64,000 bases of DNA from contig NZ_PYAS01000014.1 of assembly GCF_003014695.1 (NCBI RefSeq), positions 124,001 through 188,000 of the forward strand, in the 5' to 3' direction. A model generated the notes under the pieces. The model ran no database searches. It saw only the letters and a program-made list of their open reading frames with translations, and had not been told where the DNA came from. Below are positions 17,335-26,241 of the stretch, piece after piece. Positions within the stretch are counted from its first letter, which is position 1. Every line of letters begins with the position of its first letter. The translations under genes were made by a program, and so were the position numbers. Origin of the DNA: Dyadobacter jiangsuensis. Its GTDB lineage: Bacteria; Bacteroidota; Bacteroidia; Cytophagales; Spirosomataceae.

Positions 17335-18471
17335 ATGAGACATATTCATCAAATCGCCATGACCGTACTCGTTGCAGGTGCAGCGACGGTCCTGCAAAGC
17401 TGCGGTTCGTCACGGGCCGAAGAAGAAGAGGGCAAAAAAGCAGCGGCAGAAGCGAGTGCAACTGCTGCGGTGGTAGACGCATTCCCGCTTAAAAAAGAAC
17501 AACTCGTATCAAGCATCCAGATCCCCGGAGAACTGGTGGCCTTCCAGCAGGTGGACATTTATGCCAAAGTGAGCAGTTTCGTCAAAAAACTCCATGTGGA
17601 TGTGGGTACGGAAGTGCGCGAGGGCCAGCTACTGGCCACCATGGAAGCGCCGGAGCTTACCTCCCAACTCGTTACGAGCGAATCACGTTTGAAATCGTTT
17701 GAAGCGATTTACCAGGCGAGCAAAGCCAATTACGAACGTCTGCTCGAAACCAGCAAAACGCCTGGTACTGTTTCCCAAAACGACCTGGACGTGGCGCTCG
17801 CGAAACAACGCTCCGACCTCGCCCAGCTGGACGCCGCACGCTCTGCCAGCCGCGAAATCACGGATACCCGCAATTACCTCGAAATACGGGCGCCTTTCAG
17901 CGGCATTATCTCCGCGCGTAATGTGAGCACAGGCGCTTACGTAGGGCCATCCGGAAAAGGCTCAGAGTTTCCCCTTTTCACATTGGTGGAGCAGCGCAAG
18001 CTTCGTTTGGTGGTGAGTGTGCCGGAGCAATATACCAGCTACCTGAAAAATCAGAGCCAGGTTACTTTCAAAGTGAAGTCGCTCCCTAACCAGGATTTCC
18101 CTGCCAAGGTAAGCCGCCTAGCGGGAGCGCTGGATGCTCGTTTACGCTCGCAGCGCACGGAAATGGATGTAGTTAACAGTGATAGAAAACTTTTGCCCGG
18201 TATGATTGCCGAAGTTTCGATCCCATTGTCCGGCGATGCGAACACTTTTGCCGTTCCGCGAACGGCTGTACTGAATTCGACACAAGGTACCTACGTAATC
18301 AAGGTCGTAGATAAGCGGGCGGTTTGGGTACCGGTGAAAACAGGTAGCAGCAGTACCGAAAAGACTGAGATTTTCGGGGACGTCAAAGAAGGTGACGTGC
18401 TCGTGAAAGTAGCCAATGAAGAAATCCGCGACAATTCGGATTTGAAAAATGTGAAGCAGGAAGCCATTTAG
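17335..18471 (+). CDS. RND efflux periplasmic adaptor (membrane fusion protein), lipoprotein
   Basis: A 378-residue HlyD/AcrA-type adaptor linking the RND pump to TolC. A lipoprotein signal ends in VLQSC with the acylated Cys at residue 23. A barrel-sandwich (lipoyl-like) domain begins near GELVAFQQVDIYAKVSSFVKK and resumes after the alpha-helical hairpin at YLEIRAPFSGIISARNVSTG; beta-barrel and membrane-proximal domains follow. The start lies 24 bases after the RND stop, so the two form an operon. It ends 5 bases from the convergent gene at 18477 without a recognisable terminator. Confidence 0.94.
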   Translation: MRHIHQIAMTVLVAGAATVLQSCGSSRAEEEEGKKAAAEASATAAVVDAFPLKKEQLVSSIQIPGELVAFQQVDIYAKVSSFVKKLHVDVGTEVREGQLLATMEAPELTSQLVTSESRLKSFEAIYQASKANYERLLETSKTPGTVSQNDLDVALAKQRSDLAQLDAARSASREITDTRNYLEIRAPFSGIISARNVSTGAYVGPSGKGSEFPLFTLVEQRKLRLVVSVPEQYTSYLKNQSQVTFKVKSLPNQDFPAKVSRLAGALDARLRSQRTEMDVVNSDRKLLPGMIAEVSIPLSGDANTFAVPRTAVLNSTQGTYVIKVVDKRAVWVPVKTGSSSTEKTEIFGDVKEGDVLVKVANEEIRDNSDLKNVKQEAI

Positions 18472-18476
18472 GCCTG

Positions 18477-19094
18477 TCAGCGCAGGGCGGTTTTGCCCTC
18501 ATTCAATACAATTCTTAGTTTAAAACCTGCAAGATCGGTCTTTACCTCACGGCAAAGGCCGTTTTTGTAGGAATAAACCCCTTCCTTCCCGTCCGGCAAC
18601 GTCACACCGTACCTGCCCTCGGAGAGCTTTCGGATGTTGCACATCTTGCCATACCGTTCGGAATAGACTTCTGTGATATTAATAGGCTCCTTATAATACA
18701 GGCTGGTAATGGTGCTGCTGATCGGCTTATTCACCAGCACTTTGGGTTTGTCCTCCACATCTTCGCCCGAGAAGAGCACTTCGTAAAACGATTTGGAACC
18801 GGATTTGGTGAGCGTTTTCTCTTTGAGATCGCCGTTCACGTGGTGCGCGCAGGTAGCGGAAACGAGTTTTCCCTGCACGTAATTAGTCTGGGTGGAGTAC
18901 GACCCTTTGTAGAACATCACTTTAAAGTCGGATTCGATGCGGTGCGTTTCTGTATCGTCCGCCCCTTTCTCATCAAATACCTTCAATGACCCGATAGTCC
19001 GGCCCGCCACGATCACGTCGTAGACATTTTGCCCGCGAGCCACCGACATTGCGAGCATGAAACACCCGATCAATACAAATCCCGATACACGCAT
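18477..19094 (-). CDS. DUF6134-like secreted protein
   Basis: A 205-residue exported protein. I chose the ATG at 19094 because it yields a signal peptide (MRVSGFVLIGCFMLAMSVARG, cleavage near residue 21); the frame extends 17 codons upstream without signal features. The rest is predicted beta-rich and resembles DUF6134 proteins, which have no assigned function: NVYDVIVAGRTIGSLKVF near the start and SYKNGLCREVKTDLAGF near the end. No catalytic motif is visible. It is convergent with the efflux adaptor. Confidence 0.7.
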   Translation of the reverse strand: MRVSGFVLIGCFMLAMSVARGQNVYDVIVAGRTIGSLKVFDEKGADDTETHRIESDFKVMFYKGSYSTQTNYVQGKLVSATCAHHVNGDLKEKTLTKSGSKSFYEVLFSGEDVEDKPKVLVNKPISSTITSLYYKEPINITEVYSERYGKMCNIRKLSEGRYGVTLPDGKEGVYSYKNGLCREVKTDLAGFKLRIVLNEGKTALR

Positions 19095-19229
19095 CTTCCC
19101 TCTTGTTTTGGTTACCAATCGTGTGCAATCACCTAATAACTCCATTATTTCTGTTCCTATTGCCCTTGAACAAAGATTATCAGGCCATTAACTTACTGCA
19201 ACTCACTGGAAGAGTGGCGACCGTTCGGG

Positions 19230-19280
19230 AAAAAGGGGGATTAAATGCCACACCACTTAGTGAACGGCACCTAATCCCCC
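19230..19280 (-). terminator. Rho-independent terminator downstream of the beta-barrel gene
   Basis: GGGGGATTA (19235-19243) and TAATCCCCC (19272-19280) form a 9-bp stem, with an inner TGCC/GGCA extension. On the minus strand the stem is followed by TTTTT. It starts 7 bases past the stop of the gene at 19287. Confidence 0.88.
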
Positions 19281-19286
19281 TATGGC

Positions 19287-19931
19287 TTAAAACCGGCCGA
19301 ATTTCAGGGTCAGATTGTAAGAAATATTGCTCAAATCGCTGTCGGTAAGCCCATTACCTTTTGCATTGAATGCTTTACGGTAAGAAACGCCTGGACTAAA
19401 CCGCATCCATTTCAATAAATTAAACTCTACCTGCACACCCGGTTCCATCACAAAGAAGCATTTCACGTCGTCATCGTCGTGGCGATCATCCCAGTCGTCC
19501 CAATCCCAGTCGTCGATATCGTTACGGTCATATTGCATTGTAAAGCCTGCACCGGTCAGCAAATTAGCCGTGACATGCACCCTGCGCGTCGACGCGAACA
19601 CATATTCCGTCATTAACCCGAACTGGCCATACTGATAAGTCATCTTACGAGCAGGGAAATTCTGTTCCAAAGCCGGCACCGGAATGTAGTTGGTCGTAGC
19701 GGAAGCTCCCAGTCCGAGTAAAAATCGTTGATTGATGAACCAGCCGCCATACAGCTCGGCCATGTTTGCATAATCCCCATTGATTTTCGTGAACTTATTG
19801 GAAATGGCCGCGTAACCGCCCGAGCGGTAAATGCCCCGACTTTGAAAGAGCGTTTGGTTATCCTGTGCGAAAGAGCTTACGGTAGCGCCCAGCACAAAAA
19901 TGAAGGTGAATGATAAAAGAGTCCTTTTCAT
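19287..19931 (-). CDS. Outer-membrane beta-barrel protein
   Basis: A 214-residue protein with a signal peptide (MKRTLLSFTFIFVLGATVSSFAQ, cleavage near residue 23) and alternating hydrophobic/aromatic strands typical of a small beta-barrel. The last strand ends with an aromatic residue (NLTLKFGRF), the usual outer-membrane targeting signal. An Asp-rich stretch at DDWDWDDWDDRHDDDD (about residues 136-152) stands out and probably lies in an extracellular loop; metal binding is possible but unproven. It has its own strong terminator and forms a single-gene unit. Confidence 0.8.
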   Translation of the reverse strand: MKRTLLSFTFIFVLGATVSSFAQDNQTLFQSRGIYRSGGYAAISNKFTKINGDYANMAELYGGWFINQRFLLGLGASATTNYIPVPALEQNFPARKMTYQYGQFGLMTEYVFASTRRVHVTANLLTGAGFTMQYDRNDIDDWDWDDWDDRHDDDDVKCFFVMEPGVQVEFNLLKWMRFSPGVSYRKAFNAKGNGLTDSDLSNISYNLTLKFGRF

Positions 19932-20006
19932 AATCGCTAAGTTGTTTCTTCCGAGACAACCGGCCTCCTGTATCCCCCTATGTGCCCTTCAACTTTTATC
20001 AAATCA

Positions 20007-21512
20007 TTATTTCAAAGCTGAGAAATCTAACTGCTGGATCAATGCGGGATTTTCCGGCGACAGCGTGAAATATACTTTAATATTGCCGGAGGTACATTTC
20101 AATACAAATGTGCCACGGAGCTGATTTTCAGCGACGATTTCGGTCGAACCGGTGATCGTTCCCGCTTTGGCAAGCAGTGCATCCAACTCTTTTCGACGGT
20201 GCGAGACGGAGCGATCGGGGAAAAAATTTTCTGCGAAAATACCGCTCTGCTCGGCATACTGCCATGTCGGAAGGAGTTTAACGAGCTGGTCTTTTCTTTG
20301 TTTCAGAACATTCGAAACGGCAACCGGCAGTGGTTTCAGGCCAGCCAGCGCAATAACTGTGTCGAGCACTGCTGTATTAATTGTCGCCATTCCCGCATAC
20401 GTGCGGTTCGCGTGTGCGATGATACCGATGCCGTATTCCGGTAGAATCTGCCATTGGCTGCCAAACCCCGGCAAGCCTCCCGTGTGACCGATCCCCGTCC
20501 TACCCTCGCAGTCCTTGCTCCAACGCAAGCCGTAGCCATATGCCGACACCATCGCGCAGGCGCGCCCGCCCGGGTACTTGTACGAGGCATTGAGGCTGTT
20601 GAAGTTCCAGGGCATTTGCATTTCGCGCACGTCGCTGCGGAGCACCGGGCCCGCTTCCGCGCCGGACGACGGCGGCCAGGCCGACAAATGGAACGCAACA
20701 TATTTGCTAAAATCGTCGATGGAGGTAATCAGCCCACCCATAGCGCCGTAGGTACCGTCGTGTTCCAGTTCTTCTTCCTTCCAGATATCGTCTTCGTAGC
20801 GGTAACCATGCGCAAGCAGATTTTTCGGGGCCAGTGTGTATTCCCAAATGGTATTGGTCATGCCCAACGGTTTGAAAACTACTTCATTAATATACTGCTG
20901 ATAGGGCTTGCCCGACACATTGGAGATAATCTTGCCGAGCATCGCAAAACCCAGATTACTGTATTCATAAGTAACGCCCGGCACGTTGGAAAAGGATATG
21001 CCTTTCGAAATCAACGCGATCAGCTCCTCGTCTTTGGTATCCAGCTGGCGGTCGCCCCACGGGTTATCTTCTGGAAAACCCGCCATATGCGTTAGCAGAT
21101 GCCGGATCGTAATCGCCGGTGCATCTTTCGTCAGCGACGGCATGTTCTTCAATTCGGGGATATAAAGGTATGCGGGGTCGTCGAGTTTCAATTTCCCTTC
21201 CTTCCGAAGCGCCAGAATACCCATCGCAGTCACACTCTTGGACATCGATGCAATGCGGAAAAGCGACTGGGGCGTCGCTTTCGTAGAGGTAGCGATCTCT
21301 GAAAAGCCTTGTCCGCCCGAAATCAGCAGCTTGCCATCCACTACCAACCCGAAGGCCAGCCCCGGGAAATGGTTTTTCTCCGCGTAATCGCGATAGAGTT
21401 TTTCGATAACCGGCAGTGTTGCCCTGATTTTATCGAGCCGCTCCGGAGAAACGGTTTGTGACCAGGTTTGAAATGCTATTAAACTCAGGAGTGAAGTGAA
21501 AATGACGCGCAT
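20007..21512 (-). CDS. Serine hydrolase, beta-lactamase class C / PBP4-like family
   Basis: A 501-residue exported serine hydrolase. A signal peptide covers residues 1-19. The family motifs are SMSK (Ser89 nucleophile, Lys92), YSN (Tyr184-Asn186) and HTGG (in GIGHTGGLPGFGSQW). About 120 residues follow the catalytic domain and form a small C-terminal beta domain common in this family. The fold covers beta-lactamases, D-aminopeptidases and esterases, so resistance should not be inferred. It is transcribed alone on the minus strand. Confidence 0.88.
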   Translation of the reverse strand: MRVIFTSLLSLIAFQTWSQTVSPERLDKIRATLPVIEKLYRDYAEKNHFPGLAFGLVVDGKLLISGGQGFSEIATSTKATPQSLFRIASMSKSVTAMGILALRKEGKLKLDDPAYLYIPELKNMPSLTKDAPAITIRHLLTHMAGFPEDNPWGDRQLDTKDEELIALISKGISFSNVPGVTYEYSNLGFAMLGKIISNVSGKPYQQYINEVVFKPLGMTNTIWEYTLAPKNLLAHGYRYEDDIWKEEELEHDGTYGAMGGLITSIDDFSKYVAFHLSAWPPSSGAEAGPVLRSDVREMQMPWNFNSLNASYKYPGGRACAMVSAYGYGLRWSKDCEGRTGIGHTGGLPGFGSQWQILPEYGIGIIAHANRTYAGMATINTAVLDTVIALAGLKPLPVAVSNVLKQRKDQLVKLLPTWQYAEQSGIFAENFFPDRSVSHRRKELDALLAKAGTITGSTEIVAENQLRGTFVLKCTSGNIKVYFTLSPENPALIQQLDFSALK

Positions 21513-21824
21513 CGGGTAGTAAAAGGGTTGGTTAGGTGAATGGGTGAAGTTAAAAAACAGTCACCGTTTTGCCTACTATTTTACTTACAACCACTCCTTC
21601 CCGAGCCGCTAAATCACTAAAATGCAACGTTTCTTGGTTTTGTACAACACATACTTTTTAATTTAATTTAAAAAATCCAATTCTCATGAATCAAATGGTT
21701 GCCTAATGCGTTAAATTTGCATTACTGAAAGTTAACAACTGCACATAATGCAATTTTAAGGCCCATTACTCCTGAATCAAAAAAATTAAAAAAATTATAT
21801 AAAGATATTACTAATCACACAGTC
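21513..21824. other. AT-rich divergent intergenic region
   Basis: 312 bases between the serine hydrolase and the MFS gene. TAAATTTG (21712-21719) matches a -7 box toward the MFS gene, but no TTG is properly spaced. The last 50 bases before the MFS start are almost pure A/T. No ORF or RNA is supported. Confidence 0.4.
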
Positions 21825-22988
21825 ATGAATTATTCAATTTTCGCTCCTTCCGACTCCCGAAGATATTTAAGATGGGCCGTCGCGGCCTTCTTCTTCGTAC
21901 AAGGACTCAGCTTCGCCGCCTGGGCAAGCCGGATCCCGGACATTAAAAACATGCTCCACCTCACAGAAGGCGGTCTCGGTACCGTGCTTCTGGCCCTTCC
22001 TTTGGGCTTAATGGCCAGCCTTCCGATCTCCGGCTGGATGGTAACCCATTACGGAAGCAAGAAGATGGTATTGATCGGCGCCGTTTTGTATGCAATCACA
22101 CTCACATTCATCGGCTTTGTAACCCGCACCGAGCAGCTCGTCATCGCATTGTTCGCATTCGGCTTGTGGGGCAACCTTACCAACATTGCTGTAAATACCC
22201 AGGCAGTGGCAGTTGAACAGGTTTACGGTAAATCCATTATGGCATCCTTTCACGGCTTGTGGAGCCTTGCGGGCTTCGTAAGCGCGATGATCGGCTCGCT
22301 GTTCATTTCGGTACACGTCCCTCCTCATATCCATTTCATCGTCATCGCATTGATCGCATTCGCCATCATTTTCACCGCGTACAAGCACACCATGCCTGAT
22401 ACCGAGAAAGAGGCAGGTGAAGAGCAACCGATGTTCGTAAAACCGGACCGCGACCTGCTGATCCTTGGTTTGATCGGCTTCTGTGCGATGGTTTGTGAAG
22501 GCGCTATGTTCGATTGGAGCGGCGTTTACTTCCAGGAGGCCGTTCACGTACCTGCTTCGATGACTACCCTTGGTTATGTAGCCTTCATGGGTACCATGAC
22601 CGGCGGACGTTTTGCGGGCGACTGGCTTGCCAACCGTCTCGGACGTCGCAAAATGCTGCAATTGAGCGGCACGTTAATGGGTACCGGGCTTGCTATCGCG
22701 GTAGCATTCCCAACCCTGGTAACTGCTACATTGGGCTTTCTGTTGGTAGGTTTCGGTGTATCATCGGTTGTTCCACTGGTATACAGCGCTACCGGACGTT
22801 CTAAAACCATGTCGGCTGGAATGGCCCTGGCGGCGGTTTCGTCTATCAGCTTCATCGGCTTCCTCATCGGCCCGCCGTTGATCGGTATCGTAGCACAGTT
22901 TGCCAACCTTCGCTGGTCATTCGCGATTGTAGGTGTGCTGGCAACGCTGACAGCCTATTTGTCGACCAAAGCCCGTCTGATCGACTAA
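21825..22988 (+). CDS. MFS transporter
   Basis: A 387-residue major facilitator protein with about twelve membrane helices. The first reads WAVAAFFFVQGLSFAAWASRIPDIK, and the loop motif between helices 2 and 3 is SGWMVTHYGSKK. The sequence style (AAWASRIPDIKNMLHLTEGGLG) resembles the YbjJ-like group of MFS proteins found beside sugar genes. The substrate is not determinable. It stands alone with a strong terminator directly after it and an AT-rich leader before it. Confidence 0.9.
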   Translation: MNYSIFAPSDSRRYLRWAVAAFFFVQGLSFAAWASRIPDIKNMLHLTEGGLGTVLLALPLGLMASLPISGWMVTHYGSKKMVLIGAVLYAITLTFIGFVTRTEQLVIALFAFGLWGNLTNIAVNTQAVAVEQVYGKSIMASFHGLWSLAGFVSAMIGSLFISVHVPPHIHFIVIALIAFAIIFTAYKHTMPDTEKEAGEEQPMFVKPDRDLLILGLIGFCAMVCEGAMFDWSGVYFQEAVHVPASMTTLGYVAFMGTMTGGRFAGDWLANRLGRRKMLQLSGTLMGTGLAIAVAFPTLVTATLGFLLVGFGVSSVVPLVYSATGRSKTMSAGMALAAVSSISFIGFLIGPPLIGIVAQFANLRWSFAIVGVLATLTAYLSTKARLID

Positions 22989-23014
22989 GACGTACTGGTA
23001 CATATTTTTCAATG

Positions 23015-23055
23015 CGAAAAGAGGATAGCGGTCACGTTATCCTCTTTTCGTTTTT
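23015..23055 (+). terminator. Rho-independent terminator after the MFS gene
   Basis: A perfect 13-bp stem: CGAAAAGAGGATA (23015-23027) with TATCCTCTTTTCG (23038-23050), a 10-base loop, then TTTTT. It ends 15 bases before the next start. Confidence 0.95.
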
Positions 23056-23069
23056 AAAGCGCAAGACCT

Positions 23070-24071
23070 ATGAAAAAACTCAGCCTGGGCATTGGCCTGC
23101 TAATCCTATCCCTCACTGGCGTAAATGCACAAAATGACGCATTACGGCCATTGGACATGAACCTGGAAGCATATACCTATCCTTTCCCCGTCGACTACCT
23201 CGAATGGGAATCCCAGGGCGAAAAGCTTCGCATGGCATATATGGATGTGCGGCCTGCGCGGGCCAACGGGCGGGCGGTCATGCTCCTGCACGGGAAGAAT
23301 TTCAACGGGGCCTATTGGGAAGAAACCGCCAGAGCGTTAGCAGATAAGGGTTTTCGCGTGATCATTCCCGATCAGATCGGTTTCGGGAAATCCAGCAAGC
23401 CTATGCATTATCAGTATTCTTTTCATGACCTGGCTGCCAATACCAAAAAGATCCTCGACAAGCTGGGCATTGGCAGGATAGCCGTTCTGGGGCATTCGAT
23501 GGGCGGCATGCTGGCAACGCGTTTCACATTGATGTACCCGGAAATGGTGCAGAAATTCATCCTCGAAAACCCGATAGGTCTTGAAGATTACAAGGCCAAG
23601 GTACCATACCAGCCCGTCGACAAATGGTATATGAGCGAGTTGAAAAGCGATTTCAATTCCATTAAAAACTATCAGCTGAACAGCTATTATGACGGCAAGT
23701 GGAGGGAGTCTTACACGAAATGGGTAAATCTGCTGGCCGGCTGGACACTTGGGAAGGACTATCCGAGAGTGGCCTGGAACAGCGCATTGACGTACGACAT
23801 GATCTACACGCAACCCGTTTGCTATGAATTCGGCCATATTAAGGCTCCTACGCTGCTCATCATCGGCCAGCGCGACCGGAGTGCCGTGGGCAAGAACCTG
23901 GCGCCTGAGCATGTGCGAAAAACGCTCGGAAATTATCCGGAACTCGGCAGGCAAACCAAAGCGAAAATCCCGCACAGCGAGCTTGTAGAGCTCGAAAATA
24001 TCGGGCATTTACCGCATATCGAAGATTTCAACAAGTTCATTACACCTTTGATACGGTTTCTCGAAAAATAA
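23070..24071 (+). CDS. Alpha/beta hydrolase, exported
   Basis: A 333-residue alpha/beta-fold hydrolase with a signal peptide (MKKLSLGIGLLILSLTGVNAQ, cleavage near residue 21). The nucleophile elbow is GHSMGG with Ser143. The acid is probably the Asp in LIIGQRDRSAVG, and the His lies in ENIGHLPHIEDF near the C-terminus. The oxyanion-hole region is MLLHGKNFNG. Substrate specificity is not evident; esterase or lactonase activity is plausible. A terminator follows 58 bases after the stop. Confidence 0.9.
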   Translation: MKKLSLGIGLLILSLTGVNAQNDALRPLDMNLEAYTYPFPVDYLEWESQGEKLRMAYMDVRPARANGRAVMLLHGKNFNGAYWEETARALADKGFRVIIPDQIGFGKSSKPMHYQYSFHDLAANTKKILDKLGIGRIAVLGHSMGGMLATRFTLMYPEMVQKFILENPIGLEDYKAKVPYQPVDKWYMSELKSDFNSIKNYQLNSYYDGKWRESYTKWVNLLAGWTLGKDYPRVAWNSALTYDMIYTQPVCYEFGHIKAPTLLIIGQRDRSAVGKNLAPEHVRKTLGNYPELGRQTKAKIPHSELVELENIGHLPHIEDFNKFITPLIRFLEK

Positions 24072-24128
24072 TTGCCATTTATATTTGTAACGTAGATAAA
24101 ATTTACAAATATAAATAAACTAAAACAT

Positions 24129-24163
24129 AAATGCCGCACAGATTGCTTACCGTGCGGCATTTG
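24129..24163 (+). terminator. Terminator after the alpha/beta hydrolase gene
   Basis: AAATGCCGCAC (24129-24139) pairs perfectly with GTGCGGCATTT (24152-24162) over a 12-base loop. The short T-run is part of the stem end. The symmetric A/T ends could allow use in either direction. Confidence 0.8.
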
Positions 24164-24419
24164 CGTCGTTACATACCTAGTGGCATTTTGGGCAACCAAT
24201 GACTATCGCCGGTGCTACCAATATTACATTGCTACGCGATTGGGATTTTCACAATCCAGTGCCGTCAGGCACGTAACATGGGTAGGGATACCGGCAACTA
24301 CCAACGTTTTAAATGCTGTCAAGCATGCAACTACAAAGCTAAGGAGCAACCCATCCTCAGGCATACCGGACTTCTCTGCACTCCGTGTTCCGCTTTCAAA
24401 CATCTCCAAACCAGCCTTA
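24164..24419. other. Intergenic DNA with no supported gene
   Basis: 256 bases between the terminator and the minus-strand isomerase gene. Short frames exist on both strands (the longest plus frame runs into the isomerase gene), but none has a recognisable protein, start context or composition. I see nothing I can annotate here. Confidence 0.5.
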
Positions 24420-25340
24420 TCAACCCAAAAACTGACTCACATAGTTACGGCTGGTCAGAATGGCGCTTTTCACATCAGTGATATTGCCTTCATAAGCCTT
24501 GTCTTCTACCTCAATCACAACGGGTCCTCGATAGCGTACATCCGTGAGTGCGGCAAAGAAGCCGCGCCAGTTCACATCTCCCAGACCGGGTAGCTTAGGC
24601 GAATGGTACTCCAACGGGTTAGCAAGGATGCCTACATTATTTAATTTATTTTTATAAACTTTCGCATCTTTCAAATGAACATGATGCAAACGAGATTTAT
24701 AATTATAAATTGGTAGCAACTCGTCCATCATTTGCCAGATCATATGCGACGGGTCATAGTTCAGGCCGAACAACGGATCCGGGATGATTTCGAACATCCG
24801 GTCCCACACAGCCGGGCTGATCGCGAGGTTCTTTCCTCCCGGCCATTCGTCGTCGGTGAAAAACATGGGACAGTTTTCAATCCCTATTTTCACGTTGTTT
24901 TCTGCTGCTACCTTTACGATCGCAGGCCAGACGTCGGCAAAACGGGCCAGGTTATCTTTAATGCTTTTGGAAGGATCACGACCAATAAAAGTGGTTACGA
25001 CAGGGATATCGAGCTTCGCGGCACCGCGGATTACCTGCTTGATGTGTTCTATATAATACTCCGAGCGGTTCGGATCGGGATCGAGCGGATTAGGATAATA
25101 ACCCAGTGCCGAAATAAAGACCCCGGCTTCTCTGAGGTTGTGTTTGATGGACGATACCTTCTGGTCGGTGAGGTTGTTGACATCGATGTGGGTCACGCCC
25201 GCGTACCGGCGGCTGTCGGCATTATCGGCCGGCCAGCACATCATTTCTACACACGAAAAGCCATTATTTCCAGCAAATTGAACGACGTGTTCAAAGCCGA
25301 AATCGGCCAGGATTGCACTATTAAAACCTAATTTGAGCAT
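24420..25340 (-). CDS. Sugar phosphate isomerase/epimerase family protein
   Basis: A 306-residue xylose-isomerase-like TIM barrel without a signal peptide. Metal-binding acidic residues are suggested by KIGIENCPMF, LFGLNYDPSHMIWQ, HHVHLKDAK and VVIEVEDKAYEG, the usual Glu-Asp-His-Glu pattern across strands. The family includes hydroxypyruvate isomerases, inosose dehydratases and ketose epimerases; the substrate here is open. It is transcribed divergently from the four-gene cluster starting at 25508. Confidence 0.9.
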   Translation of the reverse strand: MLKLGFNSAILADFGFEHVVQFAGNNGFSCVEMMCWPADNADSRRYAGVTHIDVNNLTDQKVSSIKHNLREAGVFISALGYYPNPLDPDPNRSEYYIEHIKQVIRGAAKLDIPVVTTFIGRDPSKSIKDNLARFADVWPAIVKVAAENNVKIGIENCPMFFTDDEWPGGKNLAISPAVWDRMFEIIPDPLFGLNYDPSHMIWQMMDELLPIYNYKSRLHHVHLKDAKVYKNKLNNVGILANPLEYHSPKLPGLGDVNWRGFFAALTDVRYRGPVVIEVEDKAYEGNITDVKSAILTSRNYVSQFLG

Positions 25341-25507
25341 AAGGACTTAGTTTTTTGGCAAACATCCGCAAAAAACGACCGGGTTTCAAGGGTTACCCGA
25401 AATTCCCATCCAAAATTTCCGAGGCTTCATCAACGCAGGATACCACTGGTAAATATCGCCCCCTATGAAATCCTGCGAATTTTAGTAATATTGATCCGAC
25501 AAAAACA

Positions 25508-26221
25508 ATGAACCTTAACGCTTTATCACTTATGGCAGACTCTGAACCGGGTATTGGTAAAAAGATACTCAGCTTTTTCATCAAAGACGCCGACGAAACC
25601 GCCTCAGGAGCACAAGCTCCAAAACCAGCGGTAGCGAGCCCCGCTCCCGAAACGTCGAAACCAGCACCTGCGACTGTTACGAATGCAGCGGGTACAGGCC
25701 AGATTGACAAGAAGTTTACAGAGCATTTTGTCAATCTACTCGAGAAAGCCAACCTGCCCGGCCCCGACTATTTCGAATATAAACAGGCGCTTCAAAGTAT
25801 GGAAGGGCTTGGATTGGGCGAAGAAAAGCAATTTCAGGCAGCCTGGGCGAGTTTCAAGGCCATGGGCGGCGCAAAAGATACCACTGTTCTCAAAACTTCC
25901 GCCGATCAATATCTCACGATTCTGGTCAAGGACCGTGAGTCGTTCCTGAAAGATGTCGAGAAGGCCATCAAGGAGCGAGTCGGCGCATTGCAGGACGAGC
26001 ATCAGAAACTGGAACAAACGAATGCGGCTTATGCGCAGCAAATCATTGATTTACAAAAGAAAATCGACGATAATAAAAACCGTCTGGGGCAGATTTCCGG
26101 GGAGGTTTCGGAGCAGACAGCGAAAATCAATACCAATAAGGACAGTTTCGAGGTCACCTATGTGAGCTTTGTAGACCAGATACAGTCCGACCTGGCAAAA
26201 ATCAACCAATATCTTCAATAA
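25508..26221 (+). CDS. Coiled-coil protein, first gene of an unknown four-gene cluster
   Basis: A 237-residue protein of unknown family. A second ATG at 25532 (MADSEPGIGKKIL) is an equally possible start. Residues about 9-25 are followed by an Ala/Pro-rich linker (about 35-65), then a helical region (DKKFTEHFVNLLEKANLPGP) and a strong coiled coil from about 145 to the end. There is no signal peptide or membrane helix, so it should be cytoplasmic. It lies 20 bases upstream of the next gene, which also has a coiled coil, so a physical complex is plausible. No enzyme motif is visible. Confidence 0.75.
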   Translation: MNLNALSLMADSEPGIGKKILSFFIKDADETASGAQAPKPAVASPAPETSKPAPATVTNAAGTGQIDKKFTEHFVNLLEKANLPGPDYFEYKQALQSMEGLGLGEEKQFQAAWASFKAMGGAKDTTVLKTSADQYLTILVKDRESFLKDVEKAIKERVGALQDEHQKLEQTNAAYAQQIIDLQKKIDDNKNRLGQISGEVSEQTAKINTNKDSFEVTYVSFVDQIQSDLAKINQYLQ

Positions 26222-26241
26222 AACCTGACAACTAAATCACA

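Noticed and set aside
24180..24593. 137-codon plus-strand frame running into the isomerase gene
   Set aside because: It overlaps a conserved gene on the other strand by about 170 bases and shows no motif.
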